From Acidobacteriota bacterium (GTDB lineage: Bacteria > Acidobacteriota > Terriglobia > Terriglobales > Acidobacteriaceae): DNA of 64,000 nucleotides. Position 1 is the first letter of the stretch. Every line of letters begins with the position of its first letter. The notes under the pieces are model-generated. The model saw nothing but the letters and a program-made list of their open reading frames with translations, searched no databases and was not told where the DNA came from. Made by a program: the position numbers and the translations under genes. Of this stretch, positions 37,878 to 47,314 are shown piece after piece. The stretch lies in contig JABCZI010000007.1 of assembly GCA_013289765.1 (NCBI GenBank), positions 124,001 to 188,000 on the forward strand, read 5' to 3'.

Positions 37878-38722
37878 GAGAAGCTCCACTTTTTCTCCAG
37901 CCGTTCAGAGAAAAACAGCAGGCTGACCACCAACAGCAGCATGCACAGCGAAACCGCCGCTCCCAGCGGCCAGTTGTAAGCTGCGCCGAACAGGCTGACC
38001 ACAATGTTTGAAATCATGATGCCGCTCGGCCCACCCAGCAACAGCGGCGCCAAAAAATCTCCCAGGCTCAGCACAAACGCGAACGTCGCCCCCGCTACCA
38101 CTCCCGGAATTGAGAGAGGAAGAATTACTTTCCAGAATGTCTGTCCGCGGGTCGCGCCAAGATCGTGCGACGCTTCCACCAGATTGCGTGGAATGTGCTC
38201 CAGCGCCGCGTAAATCGGCAGAAACGCAAACGGCGTGTAAATGTGCGTCAGAGTCAGCACCACGGCAAACGGACTGTACAGCAGGAATTCCAACGGATGC
38301 TTGGTCAAATGCGCATACTGCAGCAACGTATTCAGGACGCCATCGGAGCCGAGAATCGTCTTCCAGGCATAGGCCCGCACCAGATAGCTCACCCACAACG
38401 GAATGATCACAAACTGATAAAACAGATTCTTTTTCTTTCCTGCGTAAAACGAAAGAAAATATGCCAGCGGATATCCCAGCAGCAACGAAAACATGGTCAC
38501 CCGCGCCGCAATCCACATCGAACGCAGCAGCGTCTTCCAGTAGACGTCAACCCGCACAAGCTCGTTGTAGTTGGCGAGATTCCAGGAATGCACAATCGTC
38601 TGCTCCGACGAAACCGACCAAAAACTGTAGCAAAACAGAAGCAGGTACGGTGCTAGCAGGAATACCGTGATCCACACCAGTGGAGGCAGGGTGACCGCCG
38701 CTTTGTAAGCTCGAGAAAACAT
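37874..38722 (-). CDS. potB: Spermidine/putrescine-type ABC transporter permease (PotB-like)
   Basis: ATG 38722 shares a base with the potA stop (TGATG), so translation is coupled; a TTG one codon earlier is also open. The 282-residue protein has six predicted membrane segments (PPLVWITVFLLAPYLLLFCYSFWS first) and the EAA loop EASHDLGATRGQTFWKVILPLSIPG. It forms the transport channel with PotC. The order D-A-B-C and tight overlaps show one operon. Confidence 0.9.
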   Translation of the reverse strand: MFSRAYKAAVTLPPLVWITVFLLAPYLLLFCYSFWSVSSEQTIVHSWNLANYNELVRVDVYWKTLLRSMWIAARVTMFSLLLGYPLAYFLSFYAGKKKNLFYQFVIIPLWVSYLVRAYAWKTILGSDGVLNTLLQYAHLTKHPLEFLLYSPFAVVLTLTHIYTPFAFLPIYAALEHIPRNLVEASHDLGATRGQTFWKVILPLSIPGVVAGATFAFVLSLGDFLAPLLLGGPSGIMISNIVVSLFGAAYNWPLGAAVSLCMLLLVVSLLFFSERLEKKWSFS

Positions 38723-39852
38723 CAAATTCGTTCCGCAGACTCGCGCACCACAACGGCATCGCCTGGAAAAAACTCCAGTTCAACATTGTCAAGCGCCCCA
38801 GCACTGCCGGGAATCCTCACCACCAGAATCAAACCGTCGGCGCACTCCACGCGTATTAACTCTGTAGCCCCATGAAACGCCTGGTGGCGGACCTTTCCGC
38901 TAATCCGCACGCTACCGCTGGCCGCATTCTCCTGAGAAGCCAGATGGAGGCTCTCGGGCCGCAGCGAGAACAACGCCGGACCGTCTGGCAGCGCGGCGGA
39001 CCAGGTGAACGGACCACTGCGTACCTTTCCCGCTTGCACCTGTCCCTTCAGCAAATTCGTGTGTCCAATAAATTGCGCGACATAAGCGGTGGCCGGTCTT
39101 CCGTAAATTTCGCGCGGCGTCGCCACCTGCTCCAGTTCGCCCGACCGCAGCAACGCTATCCGGTCCGACATCACCATTGCTTCTTCTTGATCGTGAGTGA
39201 CGAAGATGAACGAAATGCCGACCTCGCGCTGCAACGATTTCAATTCCACCTGCATCTGCCGCCGCAAATTCGCGTCCAGCGCGGAAAGCGGTTCATCCAG
39301 CAGAAGCAGCCGTGGACGATTCACAAGCGCCCGTGCCAGCGCAACCCGCTGCTGTTGCCCACCGCTGATCTTCGAAGGTTTCGACTTGGCGTAAGCAGAC
39401 ATCTTTACTTTATCCAGCGCTTCTTTTACGCGCGATGCAATCTCCACCTCAGGCCGCTTCGCCACTCGCAATCCGTAAGCTACATTCTGTTCTACCGTGA
39501 GATGAGGAAACAACGCATAGCTCTGAAACACAGTATTCACGCGGCGGCGGTATGGAGGCTGCTGGTCCAGGCGCTCCTCACCCATCCATACTTCGCCACC
39601 GCTCGCCGTTTCGAAGCCCGCGATAATTCGCAGCAGGGTCGTTTTTCCCGATCCGCTTTCGCCCAGGATCGTGAGAAATTCTCCTTCCGCCACATCGAGA
39701 GAAATATTTCGCAACACAATATTCTTTCCGAAACTCTTGGCGACATTCTGAATCCTGAGCAATGGACCTCGGACGACAGAGCTAGAAACAGAAGCCATCG
39801 CAATTTCAGAAGTAGTCATCATTCCAATGTTCCGGACGCCGGACGCCGGCAC
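38722..39852 (-). CDS. potA: Spermidine/putrescine-type ABC transporter ATP-binding protein (PotA-like)
   Basis: This ATPase has Walker A GESGSGKTTLL, the signature ISGGQQQRVALARAL and Walker B LLLLDEPLSALD, plus a C-terminal TOBE domain (LFSLRPESLHLA, VRHQAFHGATELIRVECADG). GTG 39852 gives 376 residues; ATG 39822 removes ten and is equally plausible. It lies 5 bp after the potD stop if the GTG is used. It powers the PotBC channel. Specificity for polyamines is inferred from PotD and the neighbouring catabolic genes. Confidence 0.92.
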   Translation of the reverse strand: MPASGVRNIGMMTTSEIAMASVSSSVVRGPLLRIQNVAKSFGKNIVLRNISLDVAEGEFLTILGESGSGKTTLLRIIAGFETASGGEVWMGEERLDQQPPYRRRVNTVFQSYALFPHLTVEQNVAYGLRVAKRPEVEIASRVKEALDKVKMSAYAKSKPSKISGGQQQRVALARALVNRPRLLLLDEPLSALDANLRRQMQVELKSLQREVGISFIFVTHDQEEAMVMSDRIALLRSGELEQVATPREIYGRPATAYVAQFIGHTNLLKGQVQAGKVRSGPFTWSAALPDGPALFSLRPESLHLASQENAASGSVRISGKVRHQAFHGATELIRVECADGLILVVRIPGSAGALDNVELEFFPGDAVVVRESAERI

Positions 39853-39857
39853 CCGCC

Positions 39858-40922
39858 CTACTGCGCCGCCTTCACTTCATTCCAAATCTCGTTATACTTT
39901 GCGCGCCGCGGCACATTTTGCCAGAAATACAGCCGCTTCTGATAGTTGTCGACATCATCCAAATGCAAGCTCTTCACTTCCTGCCCCGTCATGAACTGCG
40001 CTGCCTGGGGGTTGGCTGGCGTGTATCCCGTCACGTCCGTCACCTTCTTCTGCGTCTTCGCTTCAATCATGTATTCGAGAAATTCGTTCGCCAATTCTTT
40101 ATTCTCGCTCCCCGCCGTGATCATAAGATGATCGATCCAGCCGGTCGTATTTTCCTTCGGAATCGTCTCTCCCACGGGGAAATTAATCTTGCGCAGCTGA
40201 TTCGTCATCAGCGGCCATCCCATCGCGGCCGCGACTTCATGGCTCTGAAAAAGATTCGTCAGCTCTCCACCGGTAGACCACATCTTGCGGATATTCGGCT
40301 TCAACTCCAGCAACTTCCTTTTCACCGCCTCAAGCTGCTCATCGCTCAAGTTATAAAGCTGCGACGGGTCCGGTTTGTCATATCCGAGAACCTGCGCGGC
40401 CATGTAAATCGTGGACAAATCGTCCCATACCGAAATCTTTCCGCGATATTTCGGATCCCAAAGCACATTCCAGCTCTCCGGCGGCTGAGCGAAAACTGTG
40501 CTGTCGTAGATCAACGGATCTGGCCCCCACATGAACGGAACTCCATACACCAGGCCCTGTACTTGCACCAGCGGCAGGGAAGTAAGCTGCGGAGAGAGTT
40601 GCGAATAGCTCGGAATCTTCGCTAAAGCCAGCGGCGCCGCCAGCCCCGCCGCCGCAATCGACGTCGCCACATCGCTCGAGGGCGAGATCACATCATAGTT
40701 TCCGGCGCTGCCGCCCCGCAGCTTCGCCACCAGTTCATCGCTTGACCCCATATACGACGCTGAAACTTTGCAGTGATGCTGCTCCTCGAAAGCCTTGATG
40801 AACGACGCATCCGCGTACCCTTCCCACACCAGCAGATTAAGTGTGGATATATTTTTTGTGCAGGAGCCGGCAAACAGCAACAGCGTGAACAGAGCCAGCA
40901 GAGCCGATTCTCGCGCCTTCAT
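39858..40922 (-). CDS. potD: Polyamine ABC transporter substrate-binding lipoprotein (PotD-like)
   Basis: A 354-residue binding protein with a lipobox FAGSC near residue 20, so it is anchored to the membrane. The PotD/PotF pattern is clear: LNLLVWEGYADASFIKAFEE, then YDVISPSSDVATSIAAAGL, then VPFMWGPDPLIYDSTVF, and VGETIPKENTTGWIDHL near the hinge. Acidic and aromatic residues in these blocks hold the polyamine in characterised relatives. It follows the regulator gene by 22 bp and opens the transporter part of the operon. Confidence 0.9.
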   Translation of the reverse strand: MKARESALLALFTLLLFAGSCTKNISTLNLLVWEGYADASFIKAFEEQHHCKVSASYMGSSDELVAKLRGGSAGNYDVISPSSDVATSIAAAGLAAPLALAKIPSYSQLSPQLTSLPLVQVQGLVYGVPFMWGPDPLIYDSTVFAQPPESWNVLWDPKYRGKISVWDDLSTIYMAAQVLGYDKPDPSQLYNLSDEQLEAVKRKLLELKPNIRKMWSTGGELTNLFQSHEVAAAMGWPLMTNQLRKINFPVGETIPKENTTGWIDHLMITAGSENKELANEFLEYMIEAKTQKKVTDVTGYTPANPQAAQFMTGQEVKSLHLDDVDNYQKRLYFWQNVPRRAKYNEIWNEVKAAQ

Positions 40923-40944
40923 CGTTCCTCCAGTACCACCGCCC

Positions 40945-41745
40945 TTAAAACGTCGGCGGTGTATTCACCCACAGCAGCCACGCTTCCGCGCGTCCGGGAT
41001 TTTTCCAATGGTGCGGGGTAGCGCTCTCAAAATAAAAACTGTCCCCGGCCTTGAGCCGGTATTCTTCATTTTCCAATGTGATCGTCAGCGCCCCGCGCAA
41101 TATATAGAGAAATTCCTCTCCTTCGTGCGAGTAAGAATCGCCGCTTCCCGCGCCCGGCGCCACGCGAAACAGATGTGGCTCCATCACCGTGTTTCCCCAA
41201 GCCAGCAACTCCATGCGAACCCCAGGGCCTGCTTCGAGAACTTTTCTCTCTCCCGGCTGCACTTGCCGGCTGCTCGCTCCTGTTGCATCGAAGAAATCGA
41301 GGATGTTCGTTTTATAAAATCGTGCCAGCTTGCGCAGAGTCCCTACCGATCCGCTCATCTGCGAACGCTCCAAAGCACTCAAGAAGCCTACCGAGATGCC
41401 CACAGTTTTCGCCACTTGCGCCAGCGATAGTCGCCGCTTCGAGCGCAACTGCCGCAAGTGCGAACCAATCGCCCCTGCGTTCCCATCCGCCGCCGGCCGC
41501 GCCTTGCCTTCCCGGCGCAATAACTCCACGATCGCCGCCGCATTCATTCCGCGGACTTTCCGCATAAAGCGCGCCCGCTTCAGCAGCTTCACATCCTCCG
41601 AAGAGTAAAGCCGGTACTTGCTCTCGGTGCGCCGCGGGTGGGCAAGCCCAAGGTTCTCCCACGACCGGATTACGGACGGCGACACTCCCACCCGCCGTGC
41701 CACATCTCCGATTTTCAAATACGGCTTATCGCTGGAAGCACTCAT
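40945..41745 (-). CDS. Fused MerR-XRE-cupin transcriptional regulator
   Basis: This 266-residue protein joins three domains. Residues 8-78 are a MerR-type winged HTH (YLKIGDVARRVGVSPSVIRSWENLGL). Residues 94-148 are an XRE/HTH_3 domain (IGSHLRQLRSKRRLSLAQVAKTVGIS). Residues 165-262 are a cupin ligand-binding domain (SYSHEGEEFLYILRGALTITL, FYFESATPHHWKNPG). XRE-cupin proteins such as PuuR control polyamine use, and this gene leads the potDABC operon, so it probably senses a polyamine or its product. Having two DNA-binding domains before one cupin is unusual. The 164 bp to the divergent TonB gene are the likely operator region. Confidence 0.9.
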   Translation of the reverse strand: MSASSDKPYLKIGDVARRVGVSPSVIRSWENLGLAHPRRTESKYRLYSSEDVKLLKRARFMRKVRGMNAAAIVELLRREGKARPAADGNAGAIGSHLRQLRSKRRLSLAQVAKTVGISVGFLSALERSQMSGSVGTLRKLARFYKTNILDFFDATGASSRQVQPGERKVLEAGPGVRMELLAWGNTVMEPHLFRVAPGAGSGDSYSHEGEEFLYILRGALTITLENEEYRLKAGDSFYFESATPHHWKNPGRAEAWLLWVNTPPTF

Positions 41746-41909
41746 TATTCAACGAGAGATTAAAGTTTTCTATCGGGAAGAACGCTTTTTTTCTTCTTGA
41801 CAGTCCACCCGCCCCTTCTCTAACCTTGCGGGATTATAGCAAGGTTGCTGCTGCACACAAGCTGCCGTTTCTCACGACAAAACATTTTCGAAAGACGTCT
41901 GGAGGTTTC

Positions 41910-44900
41910 ATGCCGTCACCGCGCTCCCGCTGGACCGCCGTTTGCCTGACAGCCGTGTTGTCACTCTTTGCTTCCAACGTTTTTGCTCAGGGTACTGGCG
42001 GACGAGTTCTCGGTCGCGTTGCCGACCCCAGCGGCGCCGTCCTGGGTGGCGTCAAGGTTTCTGCCGTGAACGTAGCCACCGGCGTCAGCAGAGACACGCA
42101 GACAAACGCCAGCGGTGATTATGGTTTTCCCGACCTGCCCGTAGGAACTTACACTCTTACTTTTGAGCTGCCTCGATTCAAAAAAGACGTCAGCAAAGGG
42201 ATTTCGCTTGATGTCAACCAGGTCATCACCCTCAACATGACGATGCAACTTGGAGCAGCCCAGGAAATCGTCGATGTTACTTCCGAAGCGCCCCTGGTCG
42301 ATACCACCAGCACTCAGCTCGGCGCGGTTGTAAACAATCGCTCAGTCAACGAGCTTCCGCTCAATGCTCGTGACACCTATCAATTCCTTCAGTTGCAGCC
42401 CGGCGTTCAATCGCAATTGGGATCGAGCGGCGGAACGTTCTATGGCAGCGACAACGCCGGAGCAGTTTCCGTCAACGGCGGCCGGAGCCGTGCCAATAAT
42501 TTCAGCGTGAATGGCGGCGACGCCAACGATCAGTTCGTTAACTTGCCAACGATCCAACCAACTCCCGATGCGATTGACGAGTTTCGCGTGATCAGCAATA
42601 CGTTCGACGCGGAATACGGCCGCAATTCTGGAGCGGTAGTTAACGTCGTCACTAAGTCGGGCACTAACCAGTGGCATGGCAACGTATACGAGTACTTCCG
42701 CAATACGGTTCTAAACGCCCAAGGTTACTTCAATACCGTAAAGCCGCAGGAAAATCAGAATCAGTTCGGCGGAACCTTCGGCGGACCGATTAAGAAGGAC
42801 CGCACTTTCTTCTTTGTTTCCTACGAAGGCCGCCGCGTGCGCCAGGGAATCTCAGGTCAGACCGTCTTTGTGCCTACTCCGCAAGAGCGGGCAGGGGTCT
42901 TTGGCGGAGGTAGTGGTTTCAGCGGCGTCATCACCGACCAGTTCGCCGCCGATGCCTTGAATGGAAGACCCGGCTGCACTTCGGCCATAGCTGCGCAGAG
43001 CGGACAGACGCCAATCGCAGGAGCCAGTTGGGGCAGCATCTTTCCTACCGATGCCAATGGGAATGCCACCATCCCAACTCCTTGCATGGACCCGGTCGCC
43101 GTAGACATGTTGCGTTTCGTCCCTAACGCTAACCGGTCAGATGGCAGCTATCAGGCAGTCCCCGCAAGCTCCGATCGGCAAGATCAAGTTACGTTTCGCT
43201 TCGACCATCGCATCAACAATCATCAGAATTTCAGTTTTTATTACTACTTCACCGACGATTCTAATTTTGCACCCTTCTATGATTTCCAGGCCTCTGGAGC
43301 TAATATTCCGGGCTTCGGAGCGAACGTGGGTTCGCGTTATCAGCAATTCAATCCCAGCCACACCTGGACCATCAGCAATTCTTTAATCAACGAATTCCGC
43401 TTCACTTACATGCGCGAAGGGCAGTTGACTTTTCAGCATCCGCAAAACACGGGTGCGGTGCAAGCCTCCTGTTCGTCTCCCGCGGCCCAGGCAGTTTGCT
43501 TCAACGGCACATCGGACTCAGCTTTGATCCAAGCCGACCTTGCGGCGCAGGGACTCGCGCCAACCAGTCCTCAGTACGGAATCACCACTGGTTTGCCTTC
43601 CAATCGCACCGGCGTTCCGTTCATCAGTGTCGCCGGCGGTTTTGCCATCGGCAACGGATGGGAAGGCGAGTTGCCGCAGGTCGGAAACTCCTTCATGTGG
43701 ACGGACAGCATGACCTGGGTCAAAGGTAGTCACACCATGAAGTTCGGCGCTGACGTGCGCCGCGACCGTTTCGACCAGACCCTCTACTACAACGTCAGCG
43801 GTCAGTTAAATTTCAATAGCACGACCGAAAATTCCGTCCTCTATAACGATAACTATCCAGGCTACCTGCTAGGCCTGGACGACAGCTATTCTCAAGGCTC
43901 TGCCCAGCGGGAAAACGTGCGGAACACGGGACTGTATTTGTTCGCCCAGGATAGCTGGAGAATCAAACCTTCGCTCACTCTGAATTACGGCCTTCGTTGG
44001 GAATTGGACACACCGCTGGCCGATGCCCTTCACCACGTGCAGACCTTTCGCCCTGGTCAGAACTCAACCGTTTATCCCTGTACCCTGTCGGCCGCCGACC
44101 AGGCAAATCTTTTGGCCAGCACATGCGCAGCCGCTGGCGTTCTGCCCACCGGACTGGTTGTTCCCGGGGACGCCGGCGTCCCGGCTGGACTCACCCAAAC
44201 CTATTACAAGGCCTTCGCGCCGCGAATCGGACTTGCCTACAGCCTGAATTCAAAGACCACGATTCGCGGCGGTTGGGGCCTGTTTTACAACCCCATGGAG
44301 CAGTTAGTGCTCGAGCAGTTCGGCGCCGAGCCGCCATTTGGCGGCAGCACCTTTTTGCCTGCGACTTTCATGAATACCCCCTTCATCTCGCAAACCGGCG
44401 CCGTCAGTCCGAACCCGTTTAGTGGAATCCTCAGCCCCCCGCGAGGAACCCCGCAGGACTGGGCCTCGTTCCGTCCCATGTTGCTTTACGGGGATTTCCA
44501 GCCCAAGCTGCGCACCCAGTATTCCGCGCAATACAACCTTAATTTCCAACGGGAGTTGGCCCGGAACTTGGTAGCGCAAATTGGCTATGTTGGCTCACAG
44601 GGACATCGGCTGCTCGCTTCTCACGACATTAACGCGGCTAATCCCCAAACGTGTCTCGACATCATGACCTTGGCGGCGGCCGATTCCTCAAAAGTCTTGT
44701 CTTATGGTAATCAGGCAAGTTGCGGCCCCTTCGCAGAAGACAATCAGTATTCGGTCACGCTTCCTTCGAACGTCGGAAGCCTCCTGCCAAACGGATTTCA
44801 TTTGCCCGCCGGCGGAACAGTCACAACTCCGGGCCAGTCACTTTACTTCGTTGGCCTTCGTCCCTATTCCACGCCTACCTGTAATCCTTTGACCGGTGGA

Positions 44901-45668
44901 CCGGGGAACGGTTGCCCCGCCGACGGCGTTCCGGTTTTCACCAACATCTTCGCCGAAGACACCATCGCTGCGTCGGCGTACAACTCGCTGCAGGCCAGTT
45001 TGGAGAAGCGCTTCTCGCATGGGTTGCAAATGCAAGCTGCTTACACTTGGAGCAAGTCGTTGGATTGGGCGTCCAGCTTTGAAGAGACGGTCAATCCGTT
45101 CAATTACAAAGCTAGCCGCTCTTTGTCGCTCTTCAATTCCGCGCAGCGCTTCGTGATCAACTATTACTGGGAGCTTCCAGTTCCGCGATACAGCGGATTC
45201 AAGGGTAAAGTTCTGGATGACTGGTCGATGTCCGGAATCATCCAGTTCCAGAGCGGCTTCCCCATCCGGATTCAAACTCAGGACGATAACGAACTGATCA
45301 GCAGTTTGTTTTTCCTCGGAGCCGGAGCGCCGCAACTGAGCGGCCCGCTGCAGATTCAGAACCCCAAGACGAACGGCGGCTTCTATCTGAATCCGGCGCA
45401 ATTTTCCGATCCCACACTCGGCACTTTCGCCACCACCCGCCGTTCCATCTGTTGCGGTCCCGGCCTGAATCAATGGGACGTAACTTTCTCCAAGCGCTTC
45501 GCCATCTCAGAAGCCAAGTATTTTCAGTTCCGGGCTGATTTTTTCAACTTGTTCAACAAGACGCTATTCGTGAATCCCGACGGCAATTTCAGCGACACAA
45601 CCTTTGGCCAGATTCAGCAAGCGCGCGATCCGCGTCTGATCCAATTTGCCTTAAAGTTTTTCTTCTAG
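41910..45668 (+). CDS. Oar-like TonB-dependent receptor with carboxypeptidase regulatory domain
   Basis: ATG 41910 has GGAGG five bases upstream; the frame is open earlier but into the regulator promoter. The 1252-residue product has a signal peptide (TAVCLTAVLSLFASNVFAQ), an N-terminal carboxypeptidase-regulatory-like domain (VLGRVADPSGAVLGGVKVSA, about 30-110), a plug region (NNRSVNELPLNARDTYQFL, then DEFRVISNTFDAEYGRNSG and VVTKSGTNQWHGNVYEYF) and a long outer-membrane barrel ending in FALKFFF. These receptors, abundant in Acidobacteriota, import or bind large or scarce substrates using TonB energy. Its place between a polyamine transporter and amino-acid catabolic genes suggests a linked substrate, unproven. 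Confidence 0.93.
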   Translation: MPSPRSRWTAVCLTAVLSLFASNVFAQGTGGRVLGRVADPSGAVLGGVKVSAVNVATGVSRDTQTNASGDYGFPDLPVGTYTLTFELPRFKKDVSKGISLDVNQVITLNMTMQLGAAQEIVDVTSEAPLVDTTSTQLGAVVNNRSVNELPLNARDTYQFLQLQPGVQSQLGSSGGTFYGSDNAGAVSVNGGRSRANNFSVNGGDANDQFVNLPTIQPTPDAIDEFRVISNTFDAEYGRNSGAVVNVVTKSGTNQWHGNVYEYFRNTVLNAQGYFNTVKPQENQNQFGGTFGGPIKKDRTFFFVSYEGRRVRQGISGQTVFVPTPQERAGVFGGGSGFSGVITDQFAADALNGRPGCTSAIAAQSGQTPIAGASWGSIFPTDANGNATIPTPCMDPVAVDMLRFVPNANRSDGSYQAVPASSDRQDQVTFRFDHRINNHQNFSFYYYFTDDSNFAPFYDFQASGANIPGFGANVGSRYQQFNPSHTWTISNSLINEFRFTYMREGQLTFQHPQNTGAVQASCSSPAAQAVCFNGTSDSALIQADLAAQGLAPTSPQYGITTGLPSNRTGVPFISVAGGFAIGNGWEGELPQVGNSFMWTDSMTWVKGSHTMKFGADVRRDRFDQTLYYNVSGQLNFNSTTENSVLYNDNYPGYLLGLDDSYSQGSAQRENVRNTGLYLFAQDSWRIKPSLTLNYGLRWELDTPLADALHHVQTFRPGQNSTVYPCTLSAADQANLLASTCAAAGVLPTGLVVPGDAGVPAGLTQTYYKAFAPRIGLAYSLNSKTTIRGGWGLFYNPMEQLVLEQFGAEPPFGGSTFLPATFMNTPFISQTGAVSPNPFSGILSPPRGTPQDWASFRPMLLYGDFQPKLRTQYSAQYNLNFQRELARNLVAQIGYVGSQGHRLLASHDINAANPQTCLDIMTLAAADSSKVLSYGNQASCGPFAEDNQYSVTLPSNVGSLLPNGFHLPAGGTVTTPGQSLYFVGLRPYSTPTCNPLTGGPGNGCPADGVPVFTNIFAEDTIAASAYNSLQASLEKRFSHGLQMQAAYTWSKSLDWASSFEETVNPFNYKASRSLSLFNSAQRFVINYYWELPVPRYSGFKGKVLDDWSMSGIIQFQSGFPIRIQTQDDNELISSLFFLGAGAPQLSGPLQIQNPKTNGGFYLNPAQFSDPTLGTFATTRRSICCGPGLNQWDVTFSKRFAISEAKYFQFRADFFNLFNKTLFVNPDGNFSDTTFGQIQQARDPRLIQFALKFFF

Positions 45669-45697
45669 TTTGAAGCGTAAAATGGTATGACCACGAC

Positions 45698-45717
45698 CCG
45701 GGCGGCTTGCCGCCCGG
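45698..45717 (+). terminator. Hairpin after the TonB receptor gene
   Basis: CCGGGCGGCTTGCCGCCCGG is a perfect 8-bp stem with a TTGC-type loop 30 bp after the stop codon. There is no U tract, so it may be a repeat-type palindrome or a transcript-stabilising hairpin rather than a true intrinsic terminator. Confidence 0.4.
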
Positions 45718-45777
45718 CATTCTAACGGCCCGGCTACCAAAGAAACGCTGCGGCCTGAGTTTTCCCGGAGCAATCTG

Positions 45778-47157
45778 ATGTATCCCGAATTAGACAAAGA
45801 GCTCGCAACTTTCGAGCGCCGCACCCCGAAATCCGCCGAAGCGCACAAGAAGAATCTCAAACGCATCCCGCTCGGCGTGGCCAGCAACTATCGCCATTAC
45901 GAGCCCTGGCCCATCTTCGTGAAGGAGGCCAGCGGCAGCAAGTTTCGCGACCTCGACGGCAACGAGTACATCGACTACAACCTCACCTTCGGCGCGCTCA
46001 TGGCCGGACACTGCCATCCCGCCGTCATGAAAGCCGTCGAAAAACGCCTCTCCACCGGAACCATGTTCGGCATGCCGCACGATATGGAATGGGAACTCGC
46101 CGAAGAAATCTGCAAACGCTTCCCCGTTGAGATGTGCCGCTTCGGCAACAGTGGCACCGAAGCCACCATGCACGCCATCCGCCTGGCCCGCGCCGCCACC
46201 GGCCGAGATAAGATCGTAAAATTCGAAGGCGCCTACCACGGCCTTCACGACTCCGCTCTGGTCAGCGTGAAACCTCATGCTCCCGACTTCGGCGACGTGG
46301 AAAATCCAACGGCAGTAACTGGCGGATTGGGCGTGCCGAAGAGCGCAATCGCCAATGTTAAGATTGCCACCTTCAACAATCTCGGTAGCGTCGAGCGCCG
46401 CTTCCGGGAAAATCCCGGCGAGATAGCCGCGATCATCCTCGAACCCATTCTGATGAACGTCGGCCTCTGCATGCCCGAGCCCGGATTCCTGAAAGGCCTC
46501 CGCGACATCGCCACCAAAAACGGCGCGCTCCTGATCTTCGACGAAGTAAAAACCGGCGCCAAACTCGGTTGGGGCGGCGCGTCAGAATACTTCAATGTGA
46601 AGCCCGACATGATCTGCCTCGCCAAATCGATCGGTGGAGGCCTGCCTCTCGCCGCATTCGGTGCCAGCACCGCGGTGATGGATCTCATCTCGCAACACAA
46701 AGTTTTCCACGGCGGCACTTACAACACCAATCCGGTTTCGATGGCCGCCGGCCTCGCCACCTTCCGCGAGGTCCTCACCCGTGACAATTACGCTCACGTC
46801 GACAAGCTCGGAAAGAAACTCGCCGAGGGATATCGCAAGACCATCGCCAAAGTCGGCCTGCAAGCTTACATCGCGCATGCCGGCGCCAATGGTGCTCTCA
46901 TGTTTTATCCGAAAGAGATTCGCAACTACCGCGACTGGACAACGATCGACATCGATCTCTGGCGTCACTACTGGTTCGCCATGGTCAACCGCGGCGTGAT
47001 GCCGCAGCCCTATTGGTGGGACGAGCAGTGGACAATTTCCGTCCAGCACACTGAAGCCGATATCGACAAGCATCTATCTGCTTTCGACGACATCGCCGCT
47101 TCGCTCGCGAAAGCCCAGCAAGAACGCGTCGGCCAGCCCGTTCTGGCCGCGCACTAA
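45778..47157 (+). CDS. Class III aminotransferase, glutamate-1-semialdehyde aminomutase-like
   Basis: A 459-residue PLP enzyme with CGGAG before its ATG. The fold-type I signature is complete: GNEYIDYNLTFGALMAGHCHP near residue 61, RFGNSGTEATMHAIRLARA near 121, FDEVKTG with Asp255, and the PLP lysine Lys283 in CLAKSIGGGLP. The closest named relatives by motif are GSA aminomutases and amino-acid transaminases, but it lies in an amino-acid/polyamine cluster, not with heme genes. It most likely transaminates an omega-amine or amino acid. It is the first enzyme gene after the TonB receptor. Confidence 0.85.
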   Translation: MYPELDKELATFERRTPKSAEAHKKNLKRIPLGVASNYRHYEPWPIFVKEASGSKFRDLDGNEYIDYNLTFGALMAGHCHPAVMKAVEKRLSTGTMFGMPHDMEWELAEEICKRFPVEMCRFGNSGTEATMHAIRLARAATGRDKIVKFEGAYHGLHDSALVSVKPHAPDFGDVENPTAVTGGLGVPKSAIANVKIATFNNLGSVERRFRENPGEIAAIILEPILMNVGLCMPEPGFLKGLRDIATKNGALLIFDEVKTGAKLGWGGASEYFNVKPDMICLAKSIGGGLPLAAFGASTAVMDLISQHKVFHGGTYNTNPVSMAAGLATFREVLTRDNYAHVDKLGKKLAEGYRKTIAKVGLQAYIAHAGANGALMFYPKEIRNYRDWTTIDIDLWRHYWFAMVNRGVMPQPYWWDEQWTISVQHTEADIDKHLSAFDDIAASLAKAQQERVGQPVLAAH

Positions 47158-47164
47158 ATTTGCA

Positions 47165-47190
47165 AGTGTAGAGCGGGCGCCCCCGCCCGC
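47165..47190 (+). terminator. GC-rich hairpin after the aminotransferase
   Basis: GAGCGGGCG and CGCCCGCTT pair around a short loop just after the stop. Only a weak T run follows, so termination is uncertain. Confidence 0.35.
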
Positions 47191-47230
47191 TTTGCATGCA
47201 GGAGCAGAACCTTAGTTAAGTTAAAAAATT

Positions 47231-47295
47231 CTTGTCATTCCTCACCGGGCGAAAAGCCCGGTGAGGGCTCGCCCTGAGCGAAGTCGAAGGGAACC
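47231..47295 (+). repeat. Dispersed TGTCATYCTGAGCGAAG...GTCGAAGGGA repeat
   Basis: The stretch starts CTTGTCATTCCTCACCGGGC, has the hairpin CCGGGCGAAAAGCCCGG, and ends GCCCTGAGCGAAGTCGAAGG. Close relatives are at 55873-55939, with more distant ones at 50463-50526, 51945-52011 and 62400-62442. It supplies the leader of the permease gene. Confidence 0.7.
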
Positions 47296-47314
47296 TGTTG
47301 TTTTTGGTTTTGCT

